Shown here piece after piece: positions 36,899-47,621 of a DNA stretch of 64,000 bases. A program made the translations under genes and the position numbers. The notes under the pieces are model-generated. The model worked only from the letters and a program-made list of their open reading frames with translations. It did not search any database and was not told the origin of the DNA. The stretch spans positions 992,001 to 1,056,000 of the forward strand of contig NZ_CP115960.1 in assembly GCF_027941955.1 (NCBI RefSeq). Reading direction: 5' to 3'. This DNA is from Sphingomonas sp. 7/4-4 (GTDB lineage Bacteria > Pseudomonadota > Alphaproteobacteria > Sphingomonadales > Sphingomonadaceae). Position 1 is the first letter of the stretch, and each line of letters starts with the position of its first letter.

Positions 36899-37004
36899 CG
36901 TCACCCCGGCCTTGTGCCGGGGTCCACCGCGCAGCGCGCACCAGCATCAGTTGCTGAAGGTTTCGTGCGCGGCTTGGTGGACCCGGAACAAGTCCGGGGT
37001 GACG
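36899..37004. repeat. Large palindromic repeat element after gyrA
   Basis: Outer arms CGTCACCCCGG...CCGGGGTCCACC and GGTGGACCCGG...CCGGGGTGACG are inverted copies; within them GCGCGCAC/GTGCGCGG and CAGCATCAGTTGCTG form inner arms. The type (CACCCCGG..TTG..CCGGGGTCCAC) is a dispersed intergenic palindrome of sphingomonads and other alphaproteobacteria. It begins 7 nt after the gyrA stop and may also work as a terminator. Confidence 0.75.
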
Positions 37005-37043
37005 AAGTAGTGCTGCTATGGCCAGCCCCTTCCGGAGGACAGC

Positions 37044-37391
37044 ATGCCCGATTCCACTGCCTATAAAGTCCTCACCACCGACCAGATGTCCGTTCTCGAA
37101 ACGGACGGCAGCTTCGCGGGTGCGCCGGTGGACCTGGCCGACGGCTATATCCACCTCTCCACCGAGGCCCAGCTGCAGGAGACGATCGACAAACATTTCG
37201 TCGGGCAGGACGGACTGTGGCTCGCAGCAGTTGATCTGGAAGCGCTGGGCGACGCGGTGAAATGGGAGCCGTCGCGCGGTGGGCAGCTTTTCCCGCATAT
37301 CTACGGACCGCTGCCGCTCGACGCAGTCACTGCCTATAGCGAACTCCATTACGAGCCTGACGGTAGCCTGCGCCTGCCGGTCACCGGGTGA
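37044..37391 (+). CDS. DUF952 family protein
   Basis: A 115-residue cytoplasmic protein. YKVLTTDQ, ADGYIHLSTEAQLQETIDKHF, LWLAAVDLEALG and FPHIYGPLPLDAVTAY are the conserved parts of DUF952, including the GYIHLS core. Members are small beta-rich proteins related to tRNA-modification folds and have no assigned reaction. Intact and monocistronic-looking. Confidence 0.88.
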   Translation: MPDSTAYKVLTTDQMSVLETDGSFAGAPVDLADGYIHLSTEAQLQETIDKHFVGQDGLWLAAVDLEALGDAVKWEPSRGGQLFPHIYGPLPLDAVTAYSELHYEPDGSLRLPVTG

Positions 37392-37446
37392 GATTGGACA
37401 AAATGTCCGCTTGTGTCCGCGCGGTGGTTCGGCAAAGGGCTGCCGG

Positions 37447-37867
37447 GTGAATCGATCGGCATCCGTGCAACAGACCTGTTTGCGGCGCCTCGCGCTGCTG
37501 CTGGTCGGCTGCGCATTGCTCCTGCGGATGGCGGTTCCCGCCGGCTGGATGCCGCAGGCGAACGCCGCGGGCGTCACGCTTTCCTGGTGTGCCGATAGCG
37601 GAGCGAGCGGCCCCGCGGCACTCAGCGAGGCGAAGGCATTGCTCGCCGAGGCGATCGGCAAGAACGCCCCTGCCGAGCACAAGAAGAGCGCCGACCAGCC
37701 CTGTGCCTTCGCAATGGCCGCCATGCCGTTCGCGCCTGTCGACCCGATCGTCGCACCGCCGGCGCCGGCCCGTGCCGAACCGGCCCCGCACGTGCGTCTC
37801 GAGACCGCGCCGGGCCGCGGCCTCGCCGCCCCTCCCCGCTCGCCACCGGCCCCCTCGCCTCGGCTGA
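37447..37867 (+). CDS. DUF2946-type small membrane/periplasmic protein, frameshifted at the end
   Basis: A protein of about 140 residues with an N-terminal membrane anchor (LALLLVGCALLLRMAVPAGW), then CADSG and CAFAMAAM cysteine positions typical of DUF2946 proteins next to copper or iron receptors. The C-terminus needs two extra C residues in C-rich runs near 37830 and 37855 to give the common ending PPPLATGPPRLG and a stop at 37865-37867; uncorrected, the frame runs on into the receptor gene. GTG start. First of a set with the TonB receptor and PepSY protein. Confidence 0.65.
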
Positions 37868-37922
37868 CGCTGCCGGCGTGCTCCGCGCACGCCATTGCTC
37901 GTTATCTACCGAGGATCCGTTC

Positions 37923-39899
37923 ATGTCGAAATTCGTTCGCGCGCTGCTCGGCGCGCCTGTCTTGTTCGCCGCCCTTCCCGCTTTCGCGCAGGAAGCCCCC
38001 GCCCGATCCGACGAGATCGTCATCACTGCCGAACGGCTGGTCGAAGAGGCGATCCAGCGCGTCGGCGAGACGCCGGGCGGCGCCAATGTCGTCCCCGCCA
38101 GCGATTTCGACGAGAAAGTAGCGGTCTCGCTCCGCGACGCGCTCGCTTTCTCTCCCGGCGTCTATGCCCAGCCGCGCTTCGGGCAGGAAGTGCGCCTGTC
38201 GATCCGCGGATCGGGGATCAGCCGCGGCTATCATATGCGCGGGCTGACGCTGTTGCAGGACGGCGTGCCGATCAACCTCGCCGACGATAATGGCGATTTC
38301 CAGGAGCTCGATCCCGCGTTCCTCCAGCACATCGAGGTGTTCCGCGGCGCCAATGCACTACGCTTCGGTGCATCGACGCTCGGCGGGGCGATCAACGGCG
38401 TCACGCCGACCGGGCGCTCGTCGAACGGCGTGCGTCTGCGAGTCGACGGCGGAAGCTTCGACACGCTGCGCGGCTTCGCCAGCGCGGGCTATGCCGATGC
38501 ACGCGGTGATGCGTGGCTGGCGATCGCCGGCGATCGCTCGGATGGCGACCGCGATCATGCCCGCCGCAAGGCGCTGCGAGTCAATGGCAATGTCGGGCTG
38601 CGGCTGAGCGAGAGCGTCGAAACCCGCTTCTATGCGAGCGCGCAGACGATCCGGCAGGAACTTCCCGGCGCGTTGACCTATGCCGCCGCGCGCAGCACGC
38701 CCGGGAGCGGCAACTTCGCCGGCGATCAGGCGCGCGACATCGACTCGCTGCGACTGCAGAACCGGACGAGCATCGCGATCGGCAGCGGCAATCTGGATGT
38801 CGGGCTGTTTCTCAATGCCAAGCAGCTCCACCATCCGATCTACCAGCTGATCGACCAGAAATCGCTCGATTGGGGCAGCTATGCGCGGCTCGACCAGGAT
38901 TTCGGTGCGTTCGGGCTGACCGCCGGCGTGACCGCCCGTTTCGGCAGCGTCGCCTCGCGCCGCTTCGTCAACGTGAACGGCGAACAGGGCGCGAAGACTT
39001 TCGATGCCGACCAGCGGGCGCGGACGATCGATGCTTATGCCGAGGCACGCGTACACCCGGTGCCGGCGCTGACGCTGATTGCCGGCGCGATCTACACTTC
39101 GGGGCTGCGACGGCAGGATCAGGTCTTCCCGACCCTGGCGAGCGGCCGTGCCACGTTCGACCAGCTCTCCCCGAAGCTCGGGCTGCTGTTCGAGCCGACG
39201 GGCGGCGTGCAACTCTATGCCAATCTCAGCCGCAGCCACGAGCTGCCCGGCTTTATCGAGCTTGCGCAGATTTCGAGCTTCGTGCCGCTCGATGCACAGC
39301 GCGGCTGGACCGCCGAGATCGGCAGTCGCGGCAAGATCGGGCTGCTGCGCTTCGATCTGAGCTATTATCGCACGGATCTCGATGGCGAGCTGCTCCAGTA
39401 TAATATCGCGCCGCCGACGATCCCGGCCGCCACGTTCAACGCCGGACGTACGCGGCATCAGGGCATCGAGCTGGGACTCGATCTCGATCTCGCCGCATGG
39501 GCGCGGCTGCGGCAGGTCTATATGTGGAGCGACTTCCGCTTCCGGGGCGACGCGCAATTCGGCGACAATCGTCTGCCGGTCGTGCCCGAGCATTACTATC
39601 GTGCCGAGCTGCGGCTGGGCGGAGATGCGCTGCACCTCTCCCCGAACCTGGAATGGACGCCGCGCGGCACCTGGGTCGACTATGCCAACAGCTTCCGCAC
39701 CGGCGGCACTGTGCTGTTCGGGCTGAGCGCCGAGACGAAAATCGATGACCGCTTCACGCTGTTCGCCGACGCCCGCAACCTCGGTGGACGCAAGGCGGCG
39801 GGAGATATCTCGGCGGTGGTGCAGTACACACCGGCGAGCGCGATCTTCACTCCGGTCGAGCGGCGCAGCGTCTTTGCCGGCGTGCGGGCCGCCTTCTGA
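37923..39899 (+). CDS. TonB-dependent receptor (metal/siderophore type)
   Basis: A 658-residue outer-membrane receptor, intact. Signal peptide MSKFVRALLGAPVLFAALPA, TonB-box-like DEIVITAERL, plug domain with VSLRDALAFSPGVYAQPRFG, GYHMRGLTLLQDGVP and VFRGANALRFGASTLGGAIN, and a barrel ending VERRSVFAGVRAAF. Size and plug resemble siderophore or copper receptors (FecA/OprC-like) rather than the larger carbohydrate receptors elsewhere in the window. The downstream gene starts in its stop codon (TGATG). Confidence 0.88.
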   Translation: MSKFVRALLGAPVLFAALPAFAQEAPARSDEIVITAERLVEEAIQRVGETPGGANVVPASDFDEKVAVSLRDALAFSPGVYAQPRFGQEVRLSIRGSGISRGYHMRGLTLLQDGVPINLADDNGDFQELDPAFLQHIEVFRGANALRFGASTLGGAINGVTPTGRSSNGVRLRVDGGSFDTLRGFASAGYADARGDAWLAIAGDRSDGDRDHARRKALRVNGNVGLRLSESVETRFYASAQTIRQELPGALTYAAARSTPGSGNFAGDQARDIDSLRLQNRTSIAIGSGNLDVGLFLNAKQLHHPIYQLIDQKSLDWGSYARLDQDFGAFGLTAGVTARFGSVASRRFVNVNGEQGAKTFDADQRARTIDAYAEARVHPVPALTLIAGAIYTSGLRRQDQVFPTLASGRATFDQLSPKLGLLFEPTGGVQLYANLSRSHELPGFIELAQISSFVPLDAQRGWTAEIGSRGKIGLLRFDLSYYRTDLDGELLQYNIAPPTIPAATFNAGRTRHQGIELGLDLDLAAWARLRQVYMWSDFRFRGDAQFGDNRLPVVPEHYYRAELRLGGDALHLSPNLEWTPRGTWVDYANSFRTGGTVLFGLSAETKIDDRFTLFADARNLGGRKAAGDISAVVQYTPASAIFTPVERRSVFAGVRAAF

Positions 39900-41230
39900 T
39901 GGCGACCGCTCCGGGCACGCGCTGGGACAATGCGGTGTGGCGCTGGCATTTCTATGCCGGGCTGTTCTGCATGCCTTTCGTGCTGTGGCTCGCGACGACG
40001 GGGACGATCTATCTCTGGAAACCGCAGATCGAGGCGTGGCTGGAGCGGCCTTATGACACGCTGGCGCCGTCGGGCCCGCGGGCCAGTGCCGAGGCCCAAG
40101 TGAAGGTGGCGCTCGCCGCCCTGCCGGGCGCGACGCTGCACAAATACCAGCTTCCCCAGGCACCCGGCGAAGCCGCGCGCATCATCGTGGGAAAGGACGG
40201 GAACGAGACGCGCGTCTATGTCGATCCGTACCGCTTGCGCGTCCTTCGGACCGAGGCTGAGAGCGAACGGCCGATGCGCGTGATCTCGGACCTGCACGGC
40301 ACGTTCCGCGCGGGCAATCCGGGGAGCTGGCTGGTCGAGATCGCCGCCTGCTGGACGGTGACGATGCTGCTGACCGGGCTCTATCTGTGGTGGCCGCGCC
40401 GCGCGCGCGGGCTGGCCGGCGTACTCTATCCGCGACTGCGCTCCGGCAAGCGGCTGTTCTGGCGCGACCTGCATGCCGTGGCCGGGATATGGGTCGCGGC
40501 GCTGGCGCTGTTCCTGATCTCGACCGGCCTGCCCTGGGCCAAATTCTGGGGCAGCTATTTCAAGGACGTGCGCGCGGTCACCGGCACGCTCGACGGGCCA
40601 CAGGACTGGCCGACGGGCGCCCGGAGCGCAATGCTGGGCGACCATGCCGAGCATGAAGGGATGACGATGCCGCATGCGGTCGCGCGCGGGGGCGATCTCG
40701 ATCGCGTCGCGGCCGCCGTCTATCCGCTGGGCATCGCGCCGCCGGTGCTCCTCGCCCCGCCCGGCGCCAAAGGCACGGAATGGACCGTGACATCGGATGC
40801 CGCTAACCGGCCATTACGCACCACGATCACCGTGGACGGCGCGACCGGCGCCCTCACCTCGCGTCGCGACTTCGCCGAGCGACATTGGATCGATCGCGTG
40901 GTCGGTTACGGCATCGCCGCGCACGAAGGCGCACTGTTCGGGATCGTCAACCAATTGCTCGGCACGCTGACGGCACTGCTCCTCGCCACTCTGTCGGTTT
41001 CGGGAGCGGTGATGTGGTGGCGCAGGCGTCCGGACGGCTTGCTGGGTGCACCGGTTCCGCTTTCGCGGCCGCGCTACGGGCCATTGCTGATCGGCGCCGT
41101 TTTGCTGCTCGCGGCGGCGATGCCGTTGTTCGGCGCCACGCTGGCGCTGGCCGCGATTTGCGACCGCCTGCTGCTTCCCCGCTGGCCCGCCGCGCAGCGC
41201 TGGCTCGGACTGGTGCCGATACGTGCTTGA
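39899..41230 (+). CDS. PepSY-associated membrane protein (putative reductase component)
   Basis: A 443-residue inner-membrane protein with about five helices. WRWHFYAGLFCMPFVLWLAT and ISDLHGTFRAGNPGSWLVE open the PepSY_TM fold, LYLWWPRR and FWRDLHAVAGIW continue it, and HEGALFGIVNQLLG closes it. Conserved His residues in helices (WHFYAG, DLH, HEGALFG) suggest haem binding, as in siderophore-iron reductases. It shares codons with the receptor gene, so it probably frees the metal taken up by that receptor. Confidence 0.85.
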   Translation: MATAPGTRWDNAVWRWHFYAGLFCMPFVLWLATTGTIYLWKPQIEAWLERPYDTLAPSGPRASAEAQVKVALAALPGATLHKYQLPQAPGEAARIIVGKDGNETRVYVDPYRLRVLRTEAESERPMRVISDLHGTFRAGNPGSWLVEIAACWTVTMLLTGLYLWWPRRARGLAGVLYPRLRSGKRLFWRDLHAVAGIWVAALALFLISTGLPWAKFWGSYFKDVRAVTGTLDGPQDWPTGARSAMLGDHAEHEGMTMPHAVARGGDLDRVAAAVYPLGIAPPVLLAPPGAKGTEWTVTSDAANRPLRTTITVDGATGALTSRRDFAERHWIDRVVGYGIAAHEGALFGIVNQLLGTLTALLLATLSVSGAVMWWRRRPDGLLGAPVPLSRPRYGPLLIGAVLLLAAAMPLFGATLALAAICDRLLLPRWPAAQRWLGLVPIRA

Positions 41231-41274
41231 CGGACCGGCAAGCGCCCCGTAATTGCGCGCCTTCCGCAGCACAT

Positions 41275-41349
41275 GGCCCCTTCGTCTAGCGGTTAGGACG
41301 TCGCCCTCTCACGGCGAAAACACGAGTTCGATTCTCGTAGGGGTCACCA
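41275..41349 (+). tRNA. tRNA-Glu (CTC)
   Basis: Cloverleaf beginning GGCCCCTTCGTCTAGCGG, anticodon loop CTCTCAC with CTC, T-arm GAGTTCGATTCTC, acceptor closing AGGGGTC, discriminator A and encoded CCA (41347-41349). Confidence 0.93.
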
Positions 41350-41684
41350 GCGTTTTCAAGTACTTAGCTTGAACAAGCGGATTGCAAAAGGCGACACATC
41401 TCATTTTCGTCCAATAAGCGCAGACGGAAATGCCCGGACTTTGTCGGATTAGATGGCGCGATTCCCATTCATCGCGGCGACGGGCAGCGGCTAGACCGGC
41501 GAGACGTAGCCGTTCGCCTTCCCCGTCCTGGCAGGCTTTGCCGGGACCTGCGTCCGCGCCGCGAGCGGATTGAGATTGCACGCGCCGATCTCGCCCAGAT
41601 CTCTGCCGTTCTGATGCAGCTTCAGCCACATCTGATGGAATTCACTATCCTTTGTCTTTCTCAGTCACACCGCTGTGACGCGAC
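41350..41684. other. Intergenic stretch after tRNA-Glu
   Basis: 335 bp without a convincing gene. On the minus strand 41491-41631 holds an open frame of 46 codons beginning MWLKLHQNGRDLGEIGACNL that has a protein-like composition and could be a remnant. No integrase and no obvious repeat of the tRNA 3' end were seen. Confidence 0.4.
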
Positions 41685-43192
41685 TTAGCCGGCCGGTGCC
41701 GTTTGGGAAGCCTTGCAGTGACGATCGATGAAATCCTGATGCGAAGTGATCTCCTGCGCCGAACGCATGATCTCTTCGCGGCGCAACTCCATACCCGTGC
41801 GGATCTGCTCCAACGGATAGAGATCAGCCGATACATTGTAGCGCGCTGGAATGGCACCGTTGCCCAACAGGATGGCGAGCCAACTCGGCTCCATATAGGA
41901 TTCAGAATCGCCCAGCGCGATTTGTCCGCTGGCGTTCCAGACATCCAGCTTGTGTCGAAGGCTGTCGGGTATCTCCATGTCGCGGCACGCAGACCACAAT
42001 GGCTCGGGACGGCGCGAGAGGTGATAGTGCGCAATGATGAAGTCGCGGATGCGCTCGATCTCGCAGGTGGAGAGCCGGTTATATTCGTCGCGCAGAACGG
42101 GGTCGATGATCCGTTGGGGGAAGTATTTAAGCAACTTCAAGACACCCATGACGATCAGCTGTATTCCGGTTGACTCCAGAGGTTCGAGAAAGCTGGAGGC
42201 AAAACCGATTCCCACACAATTTCGGTTCCAGAACTGCCTGCGGTGGCCAGAGGTAAAGCGGAACAGCCGCGGCTCGGCAATCGGTTCGCCGTCGATATTG
42301 CCCAGCAAGGCGTCGCGCGCCGCATCGTCGCTCCACAGATTCGAATTATAGACCATGCCATTCCCGCTGCGATGTTGCAGCGGGATGGTCCAGCGCCACC
42401 CCCGGCGTGCGCGGTGGACCGGGTGAACGGCATGGGCGCGCCGGTGCGTTTCGATGGCACCGCGATGGCACTGTTGCAAAGTAACCAGCGCGACCAGTCG
42501 ACAAAAGGCGTGTTCAACGCCTTTCCCAGCAATGCGGACGCAAAGCCGGAACAATCCAGGAAGAAATCGCCGGGAACGGTGAGGCCGTTTGCAAGATGGA
42601 TGGCGGCAATATTGCCGGACTCGCCATCCAGATCGAAGTGCGTCATCTTGCCTTCGATACGCTGCACGCCCAGTTCGGTCGCCACGTCCCGCAGATAGCG
42701 GGCGTAAAGTCCGGCATCAAAATGATAGGCATGGTGATAGCGCGAATTCTGCGGATCGCTCGGGGCGAAATTGTTGTTTTTCGCAACGGCATAGGCGAAC
42801 GAATAATCATCGATCGGACGATCTTCGCCGGATTGCCGCATTCTCAGCCAATAATGGTGGGTCGATACCCCTTCGACCGGATGACCGTAATCGCTGAAGG
42901 CATGGAAATGCCGGTTTCCGGCGGTTCCCCAGTCGCAGAATTCAATGCCCAGCTTGAACGTGCCCTGGGTGCTGCGAACAAAGTCGAATTCATCGATGCC
43001 GAGCAAGGCGTTGCACTGCGCCAATATCGGGATCGTCGCCTCCCCGACACCGATGATGCCGATCTCCTCCGATTCAACCAGAGTGATGCGCGTTTGATGG
43101 CGATCCGTCTTCTTGGCCAGCAGCGCGGCCGCTATCCACCCCGCCGCGCCGCCACCCAGAATGACGATATTCTGTCGATGATCGCCGTTCAT
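41685..43192 (-). CDS. Flavin-dependent tryptophan halogenase family protein, one frameshift
   Basis: About 502 residues. The flavin-binding motif GGGAAGWIAA is at the N-terminus, catalytic-Lys region TQGTFKLGIEF follows, and the halogenase signature WRWTIP (WxWxIP) appears once the frame is mended at the C5 run 42399-42403. LEPLESTGI carries the conserved Glu. Halogenases of this group beside TonB receptors are frequent in sphingomonads and Caulobacter carbohydrate loci; their substrate is unknown and need not be tryptophan. Follows the receptor gene with a terminator between. Confidence 0.87.
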
Positions 43193-43314
43193 AAAACATG
43201 CCTCGAACCGGATTCAGGCCTATGGGGTTTGATGTCGATCAAGGCACGCGCCAACCGACGGTGCCTGTGACATGCGACCGGCATGAACCGGCCGCAATAC
43301 TGTATTCGAAAGGA

Positions 43315-43346
43315 GGAAGGGCGCTTCATGATGAAGCGCCCTTCCC
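43315..43346. terminator. Perfect hairpin after the TonB receptor gene
   Basis: GGAAGGGCGCTTCAT and its exact complement face each other across one base; on the minus strand, T-rich CCTCCTTTC follows. It separates the receptor gene from the halogenase gene. Confidence 0.7.
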
Positions 43347-43357
43347 CGTTCAGATCG

Positions 43358-46300
43358 TCAGAAGCGCACCCGCATGGTGAGCTCGTAGCGCCGATCGCTG
43401 ACGTAATAGTCGTACGGCTGGAACACGCCAGGCACAGGCTCCTGAAGGGTTCGCGAAATCGTGTTGAGAAGGTTGTTCGCGTTGAACGACACGGAAATCC
43501 TGTCGCTCAACTTGTAGTCGAAACCCAAATCCAGGTAACCGGCCGCCGCCATGTAGGCCGGAACCATGTTGTACACGGGATAGGAATGGTCCGAGTCAAA
43601 GTTGGTCGGGCTGGTGTTGAGCGTGTAAGGATTGCCACCGCTCGTCGCATAGGACAGCGGATTGACGTTGGTCGATAGCAACGCCTTGTCGCGCCAATTG
43701 TACGCCAGGCGGACATTGACCTTGCCGCGGCTGTACAGCAACTGGATGTTGTAGGCCCACTTCGACAATCCGGAGTAGGGAAGGTTCGGGTAGGTCTGCG
43801 GTATCGTGCCGTCCGGATTGAGGCCCCCGTCCGCCGGCGGGGTGGGACCCAACACGCTGTTGGCCTGCTGAGCAGGGTTGCTGCTGTCGATATAGGTCAG
43901 GTTGCCCTCGATACCCAGCCCCCGGAGCAATCCCGGCAATTGGTCGAAGAACTTGCGGCCACCGATCTCAAAGCCCTTGATATGGGCCTTCTGCGGCGAC
44001 GACTTGTTCTGCAGGTAGAGCCACGGAAGATCCAGGGTTGTCGGCGTCCCAGTCCCGGTCGGCGGGGTCGCACCATCGGCGTATGCCAGGGCCGGAACAG
44101 GAAGATTGTCGGCGATGAACGAATAGAATAGCGGTTCATCCTTGATCTGCTTGGCGAACAGATCGATGTAGAGGAAGCTGGACGACGACGGATAGTATTC
44201 GAACGTCAGATCTTCACTCGTGATCATGGTCGGTTTCAGATTCGCGCCCGCGTCACGGGCGGCAAAACCCGTGAGAATCCTGGGTGCCAGCGAATTGGTG
44301 GGGTTGGGAAGAGACCTGACGTCGATCCAGCCGCCCGCGCGAATGTCATTGAGGCTCGGCGGAGAAGTCGACATCGACGCCGCACCGCGAACGATGAACT
44401 TGTCGGATACATCGAACTTGATGTTGAACGAAGGCAGGACGCGCGTGTACTCATAGCTGCGGGTCTGCATGGTATAATCTTCGGTAAACCCATAGAGCGT
44501 CGGGTACGCGTTCGACGATCCCGGCAAACCCTGCTGCGCGTTGAAATATGCCGTGCTGTCCGCTTCGGACAGAGCGAGGTTCGCAACGTCCGGCGTTCGC
44601 AGCAGGCCGCTCGCCCGCAGTGAATCGCGGAATACACGAACGCCGATATTACCCGAGAATGCCGGAATGAATCCGACACGATCATGCGCGAACCTGGCCT
44701 GGACATAGGCAGCCATGTTGGTGATGCGGCTCTCGGTTTTGTTCAGGCCCTGATCGATAGATTGCGTCCAATACTGATCCGCGGTCCCGTTGGGGATGTC
44801 ACCGTTGTACGTCTTGAGCATATGGTACCAGTCATAGCTCTGCATGAGCGATTGGCTGGCGACGAAAAGCTGCGCTGGAACAGGCGCTGCGCCGCCGAAG
44901 AAACGCGGGAAGGTAGCAACTTCATAATCCGACTGCCGGACATTTGGGTTATTGAGATATTGAATGTTCCCCGGCCCAAACGTCGGGTCCCCGGGATGCG
45001 ACCCAAAATTTTTCCCCATCCATGGCTGGCCAAGCGGTGCCCAATATGTCCCCACGAAGTTGTCGTTTTCGGTACGCCTGGCGGCACGAGCGCCAATAGT
45101 GATACTGCGCAGGAATCCACCGTCGCTGACCTTATATTCAAGGTCGAGATGGCCAGCCAGCATCTTCCCCACATTTTTGGGTTCATGATAACCCATCGCG
45201 GAGAAGAAGGCCGTACTCTTGTCGAGCACGCCGGCAGAGGGCATGCCGGACAAGGCCGGCAGCGACCCCGTCAGATCGACGTCCACCGAACTAACCAGCG
45301 GGCTGGACTGATCGAGGCCTACATACATCTGCTGCCCGGTCGAGCGGGAAGAAACATATTGCACGCCTCCACGCACCGCCACCCGGTCCCCGGGGTCCAG
45401 ACGAAACTCTGCGAAATATCCAGCGTGGAATTCTTGTTGTGCGATGCCCCCGCGCCGCTGTTGGGGTTCAACGTGGCGGCGGGGCCGCACTGCGCCAGAC
45501 GGGGTGCACCTGCAGGAAGAGTCGCCGGATCCACACCCGCATCAACCGACCAGTCCCACTGAATCGACGATGCGGGAGCGCCGTAGGAAGCACCGCAATC
45601 GATCTGGTACCAGGCGGGCAGCCAGCTGGTGCCGGTGGTCGTGTTGGTGAACTCCACCGACTTGCCGGTGGATGCGAACATCAGGCTTCCCTTGCGGAAG
45701 ACGCCATTGGCATCATATTCAACCGGACTGCCGGCCACGGGCATAACGGTAGTCGACGCGGACGGGATCCCTCCCACCTTACCGCTGGTCTGCTGACTAT
45801 TCTCGACATATTGCGAGAAGAATATGGTGTTGGTCAGCGTTAGGTTCGAAGCCGGCCTCCACTGAAGGGCCTGATACGCACCGTACCTGTCGCGCCTGTT
45901 CCGATTATTGTTCCAGTTGAACTGGCTGGGAACAAAAGCCAGGTGATCGGCACGCTTGGAGGTCGGCACATATTCGGCAAACATGGCGCCCACCTGCAGA
46001 TTGCTGCTCTGCTGGTACAGACGGCTGTAGGCCAAATCCCACAACACGCCAATTTCGCCGATGCCTGTATCGAAACGCTTGGAGAACATGCCGGAAATGC
46101 GGGGCGAAGCCTTTCGCGCCTGGGTGCCATAGCTGCCGCCCGCGGTGACGTTGAACTGGGTATCCTTGAAATCGAACGGCAGATGCGTACGAAGATTGAT
46201 CGAGGAGGCACCCCTTCGATGAGGTCGGCGCGCGTCGCTTTGTAAACATCGACCCCGGCCATCAGTTCGGGCGTGATTTCGTTCCAGCTAAAGGAGCTTG

Positions 46301-46733
46301 CGCCGTTGGCGCTGAACAACTGCTGCCCGTTGAGCATGCTCGAATTGAAGGGAAGACCCCGCACGGTAAGGCCCGTACCCTCGATCTGGAACGCGCTGCT
46401 GCCGCCGTTACTCCCAGCGAAACGCGAGATCGTCACACCCGGCACGCGCTGAAGAACTTCGGTAATCGAATTGTCCGGAAGTTTGCCAGCCTCGTCCGCG
46501 GTCACCGAGTCGACGATCGTGTCGGAGTTCTTCTTGATGGAGATTGCATCCGCCAGCGCCCTGCGCCGGGCGGTGACGATGATTTCCTCTTCGGGGACGT
46601 TGGTGCCATCCTGCGTTGCATCGTCGGGACTCGTCGTCCCCGCATCCTGCGCCCATGCCGGCGTCGCCACGCTCAGGGTTGCAAGGATGAGCGCTGAGGC
46701 ACTGGCACTCAACATCAAGTTTCGCGTCTTCAT
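43358..46733 (-). CDS. TonB-dependent receptor (TIGR01782-like), two frameshifts
   Basis: An outer-membrane receptor of about 1125 residues. Signal peptide (ASALILATLSVATPAWAQ), TonB-box EEIIVTARRR, plug with ADEAGKLPDNSITEVLQRVP and GLTVRGLPFNSSMLNG, and a very large barrel ending DRRYELTMRVRF. KLPDNS and size mark the Xanthomonas/Caulobacter carbohydrate-receptor family. Breaks: the G4 run at 46211-46214 (then GASSINLRTHLPFDFKD) and near 45416 (then AEFRLDPGDRVAVRGG). Divergent from the LytS/LytTR genes; probably imports oligosaccharides released by the GH enzymes. Confidence 0.87.
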
Positions 46734-47621
46734 TCATACTCCCCCAATTTTATAAGTTTTTCAGATACGCGTCGTATTTTTATACGTGGGCGGTATCAGT
46801 TACGGTCGAATGCTGCTGACCAGCTGCTGTCCGATGGCCGCGATATTGACGATGGACCGACATGGGTTGCGCCGCGCGCGCACCGCATTGGAACACAGCG
46901 CCGGCGGTTCCGTCGTTGTCATTTTCCGTGAAAAGGATTGTCGCCCATCGAGATTGAACTTCGGCTGCCTTGCACCGGGCAACCTGAAATCGCCTCCGGC
47001 AATGCCTCCGCAGTAACGCCAGGCATGCGGTGAGCAATGACCATGGGAAACCCTCCATTCTTATAGCAATCGGAGGGCATTTGCCGCCACAAGTATCCTC
47101 TCTCCCTACAGTCTATTTTTTACCAACTCTAAAGCGGTCGGCCATACTTCACCGGCAGATCTATTTAGTCACACAAATCAGAGACCTCGTCCACGGAGAG
47201 CACGAATTGAACTAGTCAAATCGCGAGAAAAGCTTGGTGAATATTAGGCGCGGAATCCGCGCTGCAAATTGAGAGGCCGGAAAGCGAAGCAGGAGTCCGT
47301 TTCGGAACATTTTTGGAAAATCCCGGCCGCGAGGCTTGGCCGAGCCCGCCGCTTGACCGTAACAGGGTGAAGAAGCCGCCCATGGGGTGGGGTGGGCTAG
47401 CCTCGAGATCGTCCCGAGCCCCGTTTAAGTCCCGGGTGTGGCAGCCCGACCCTCTTGTTCAACGAGCGGGAAGTGCAGGAGAGGCTATGAAGCTCGTCCG
47501 TCGCTCGGCAGCGGCAATCGCCGGCCTGGGCCTTATTCGGCGTGCCAAACGGAGTGCGAGCGCTCCTGACTGGAAGACCCAAGCATTCTGGCCAGGAACC
47601 GGGTATGGATGGCAGTCAACC
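46734..47621. other. 888-bp intergenic region between receptor and kinase genes
   Basis: Contains the divergent promoters of the TonB receptor and the LytS-like kinase. The TonB side is AT-rich (AAGTTTTTCAGATACGCGTC, ATTTTTATACG). I see no gene I would defend; short open frames on both strands lack start signals and family features. Confidence 0.5.

Noticed and set aside
46786-47016. 76-codon plus-strand frame between the receptor and kinase genes
   Set aside because: No ribosome binding site or recognisable domain; composition fits non-coding DNA.
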